Shown: positions 61,975-64,000 of the stretch, piece by piece
How positions within the stretch are numbered: the first letter of the stretch is position 1
How the letters are laid out: each line of letters opens with the position of its first letter
Source: Hyphomicrobiaceae bacterium
GTDB lineage: Bacteria; Pseudomonadota; Alphaproteobacteria; Rhizobiales; Hyphomicrobiaceae
Length of the DNA stretch: 64,000 nt
Reading direction: 5' to 3'
Assembly: GCA_025351355.1 (NCBI GenBank)
Contig: JANXWC010000191.1
Location: 62,001-126,000, forward strand
Position numbers and translations under genes: made by a program
Notes under the pieces: generated by a model
What the model saw: only the letters and a program-made list of their open reading frames with translations
Told to the model about the DNA's origin: nothing
Databases searched by the model: none

Positions 61975-63035
61975 ACTTGCGTTGCACTGGCGCTATCGCG
62001 ACTGTTTTATTGCTGCTTCCGGGTGCGGCTCGGGCCGAAATCGAAACTCTGCGCGTCGGCTGGTGTGCGCGAACGATATCATCGGCGGCCGCGCCCTATG
62101 CCATCGCGACGAAGATGGGCTGGTTTGAGAAGTCCGGCATCAAAGTGGACCTCGTACCGTTGCCCGGATCCGGCGATTGCACCAAGTTGGTTGCGACAGG
62201 CGAGATACCCTTCTCCGTACCGAGCGCCGAACCTGTTCTGGTGATCCGTCCGCAAGGTGTCGACATTAAATTCTTCTACACTGCCTATGCGGTAAATATT
62301 TACGGCTTTGCCGTTCCCGAGGGCAGCCCGCTCAAGACCGTGGCAGATCTCAAGGGCAAGAAGATCGGCGTCATCGGCATGGCATCGACCGGTGCTATCG
62401 TTGCCCGTGCGCTCGTGACTGATGCGGGGATGGATCCAGTGAAGGACGTCTCCATCGTTGTCGCTGGCGAAGGCGGACAGACCGCCGCTCTGCTCTCGAC
62501 CAATCAAATCGACGCGCTCTCTCAGTTCGACACCCAATATGCCCTCGTCGAGAACGCTGGCGTCAAGCTTCGCTATTTCGAACATCCGGAAATCATAAGA
62601 TTCCCCTCCAATGGATTCGTGGCGCTCGCGGAAACCTTGATAAACAAGCGCAAGCAGGCCGTCGCGCTTGCCAAAGGGTATGCCATGGGGTCGGCCTTCG
62701 CGATGGCCAATCCGGAAGCCGCAATTCGCATCCTTTGGGAGGTCTATCCGCAGACGAAGGCGACCGGCAAGGATGAAGGCTCGGCATTGCGCGATGACAT
62801 ATCAACGCTGAATGCGCGCGCGAAAAGCTGGAACTTCGAAAAAGTCGGCGGCAAACGATGGGGCGACAACGTCACGGAAAACTATGCGGCCTATATCGAC
62901 TGGTTGCTGAAAAATGCTGTCATCAAGCAGAAAGTCGCGGTTTCAGATCTGGTCACAAACGACCTGCTCGATGAGATAAATGCCTTTGACACCGCCGCCG
63001 TCACCGCAGAAGCGAAAGCGTACAAGGCCAAATAA
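61971..63035 (+). CDS. ABC transporter periplasmic substrate-binding protein
   Basis: This 354-residue protein has a signal peptide ending near GAARA (residue 22). It resembles the NMT1/THI5 and SsuA/TauA group: YAIATKMGWFEKSGIKVDLV, VATGEIPFSVPSAEPV, TVADLKGKKIGVIGMASTG. The ligand cannot be read from sequence. The adjacent lyase and alcohol dehydrogenase suggest a small organic acid or aromatic compound that is catabolised. Confidence 0.92.
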   Translation: MNLRCTGAIATVLLLLPGAARAEIETLRVGWCARTISSAAAPYAIATKMGWFEKSGIKVDLVPLPGSGDCTKLVATGEIPFSVPSAEPVLVIRPQGVDIKFFYTAYAVNIYGFAVPEGSPLKTVADLKGKKIGVIGMASTGAIVARALVTDAGMDPVKDVSIVVAGEGGQTAALLSTNQIDALSQFDTQYALVENAGVKLRYFEHPEIIRFPSNGFVALAETLINKRKQAVALAKGYAMGSAFAMANPEAAIRILWEVYPQTKATGKDEGSALRDDISTLNARAKSWNFEKVGGKRWGDNVTENYAAYIDWLLKNAVIKQKVAVSDLVTNDLLDEINAFDTAAVTAEAKAYKAK

Positions 63036-63086
63036 GCGGCGGACGCTCTTCTCCCTGCCGCCCTTCCGATCGCGATGGCCCGCATC

Positions 63087-64000
63087 TCACGGCACCAGAA
63101 TTTGCCGGACGCTGGCTCCGTCTGCGAGGCGGTCGAATCCGACGTTGATGTCGTCCAACCTGATGCGCTCGCTCATCAGGCGGTCGACCGGTAACTGGCC
63201 CTGCTGGTAGAGCGCAATGAAACGGGGGATATCGCGCGCCGGCACGCAACTGCCGATATAACTGCCCTTCAATGTGCGTTCCTCCGCAACCATTTGCGTG
63301 GCCGGTAGTTCGAAGCGATGCCTCGGATTCGGCAGGCTGCCTGTAACAGTGGTGCCGCCGCGCCGCGTCACCCTGAAGGCCAATTCCAGGGCCTTAACCG
63401 AACTGGCCATTTCAAACGCAAATTCTACGCCGCCATTGCTCAGCGCCTTGACCTGTTCGACGGCGTCCGCGTCAGTAGCGTTGACGGTGTGGGTCGCGCC
63501 CAACTGTTTGGCGAGCTTCAGTTTGCTGTCGATTGTATCCAGCGCCACCACCTGCCGCGCACCGGATGCTTTCGCCGCCAGCAGCGACATCAGCCCGACG
63601 CCGCCGAGACCGACCACAGCCACGCTCGCGCCAACCGGCACCTTGGCGGTATTGATGACTGCGCCCGCGCCCGTCACCACAGCGCAACCGAACAACGCCG
63701 CTTCCTCAAACGGCAAGGTTTTGTCGATCTTGATCAGACTCTGGCGCGCGACCACGGCGTATTCCGCGAATGCCGATACGCCGACGTGATGGCCGACGTT
63801 CTTGCCGGCCAGCGAGATCCGTTGGCCGCCCGTAATCAGTGCGTTGGCACCATTGGCCGCCGCCGCCGTTTCGCACAATGCCGGGCGGCCCTCAGCACAG
63901 ATCAGACAGTGCCCGCAACTCGGCACGAAAATGAGAATGACATGGTCACCTTTTTTTAGATCACGCACACCTACGCCAAGTTCCGCCACCTCGCCGGCTG
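63087..64000 (-). CDS. Zinc-dependent alcohol dehydrogenase, N-terminus beyond window
   Basis: The visible 304 codons run to the window end, where the frame is open (AGEVAELGVGVRDLKKGDHV, the usual zinc-ADH stretch after the first metal His). CGHCLICAEGRPALC holds the structural zinc cysteines, VVGLGGVGLMSLLAAKA is the NAD-binding loop and VVALDTIDSKLKLAKQLGA the cofactor-selective Asp. It is probably a class III-like aryl- or S-(hydroxymethyl)-type dehydrogenase; substrate unknown. It converges on the ABC operon. Confidence 0.92.
   Translation of the reverse strand, partial: AGEVAELGVGVRDLKKGDHVILIFVPSCGHCLICAEGRPALCETAAAANGANALITGGQRISLAGKNVGHHVGVSAFAEYAVVARQSLIKIDKTLPFEEAALFGCAVVTGAGAVINTAKVPVGASVAVVGLGGVGLMSLLAAKASGARQVVALDTIDSKLKLAKQLGATHTVNATDADAVEQVKALSNGGVEFAFEMASSVKALELAFRVTRRGGTTVTGSLPNPRHRFELPATQMVAEERTLKGSYIGSCVPARDIPRFIALYQQGQLPVDRLMSERIRLDDINVGFDRLADGASVRQILVP

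Noticed and set aside
1-64000. tRNA, rRNA, insertion sequence, prophage and CRISPR signals
   Set aside because: No cloverleaf-like stretch, transposase, integrase, phage structural gene or spaced direct repeat was recognised by eye; a dedicated search could still find a short RNA.

Overview
The window reads as a chromosomal segment of an alphaproteobacterium of the order Hyphomicrobiales (Rhizobiales). Base composition is GC-rich and gene density is high. Several neighbourhoods are the kind kept in this order: trxA-addA-addB-murU-tsaE-divL-ahcY, HPr with a mannose-type EIIA, ispZ-ftsY-mtaB, fdxA-carD, and pgsA-perM-hdaA-ppk-ppx. A methylsuccinyl-CoA dehydrogenase points to the ethylmalonyl-CoA pathway. 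The family cannot be fixed from the sequence; a Xanthobacteraceae- or Bradyrhizobium-like relative is an inference. No rRNA, tRNA, CRISPR array, insertion sequence or prophage was seen.

Layout. 1-8.2 kb: a partial lipoprotein, a peptidoglycan-binding membrane protein, a small DUF5330-like protein, a secreted SGNH hydrolase behind an NDUFAF6-like pseudo-synthase, an unknown secreted protein, a yeast-FCY1-type cytosine deaminase and an M32 carboxypeptidase. 8.3-13.5 kb: a phospho-signalling block with a transmembrane Ser/Thr kinase carrying a seven-blade WD40 propeller, a 28-residue membrane peptide, an FHA protein, a PP2C phosphatase and a coupled unknown gene. 13.5-16.2 kb: a MaoC hydratase, a small exported protein and a WcaJ-type initiating sugar transferase. 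16.2-29 kb: thioredoxin, the AddAB recombination nuclease, a MurU-like nucleotidyltransferase, TsaE, a DivL-type tyrosine-box kinase and ahcY.

29-38.2 kb: an orphan TadG-like von Willebrand protein after an AT-rich gap, HPr and EIIA, methylsuccinyl-CoA dehydrogenase, an SNase-like exported protein, DNA polymerase IV, a DUF4399 protein, an Ada-like methyltransferase and a MarR regulator. 38.4-44.7 kb: two tandem YciB/IspZ paralogues, ftsY, mtaB, an unusually long CarD and a ferredoxin. 45-54.4 kb: a 1147-residue membrane/coiled-coil protein of unknown function with an internal 90-residue duplication, an epoxide-hydrolase-like enzyme, a DUF937-OmpA fusion, a DnaJ-class chaperone and a Ppx/GppA phosphatase. 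54.4-64 kb: polyphosphate kinase, HdaA, a PerM-type permease, a CDP-alcohol phosphatidyltransferase, and a likely catabolic locus (DapA-family lyase/aldolase, NitT/TauT ABC transporter, zinc alcohol dehydrogenase cut by the window end).

How the genes fit together. Most of the window is housekeeping: DNA repair (addAB, dinB, ada), cell-cycle control (divL, hdaA), envelope work and S-adenosylhomocysteine turnover. The parts most worth following are the kinase-propeller/FHA/PP2C block, the large repeat-bearing membrane protein at 45.1-48.5 kb, the long basic tail on CarD, and conserved clusters that look incomplete (no amgK between murU and tsaE; no hprK or chvG/chvI next to EIIA).
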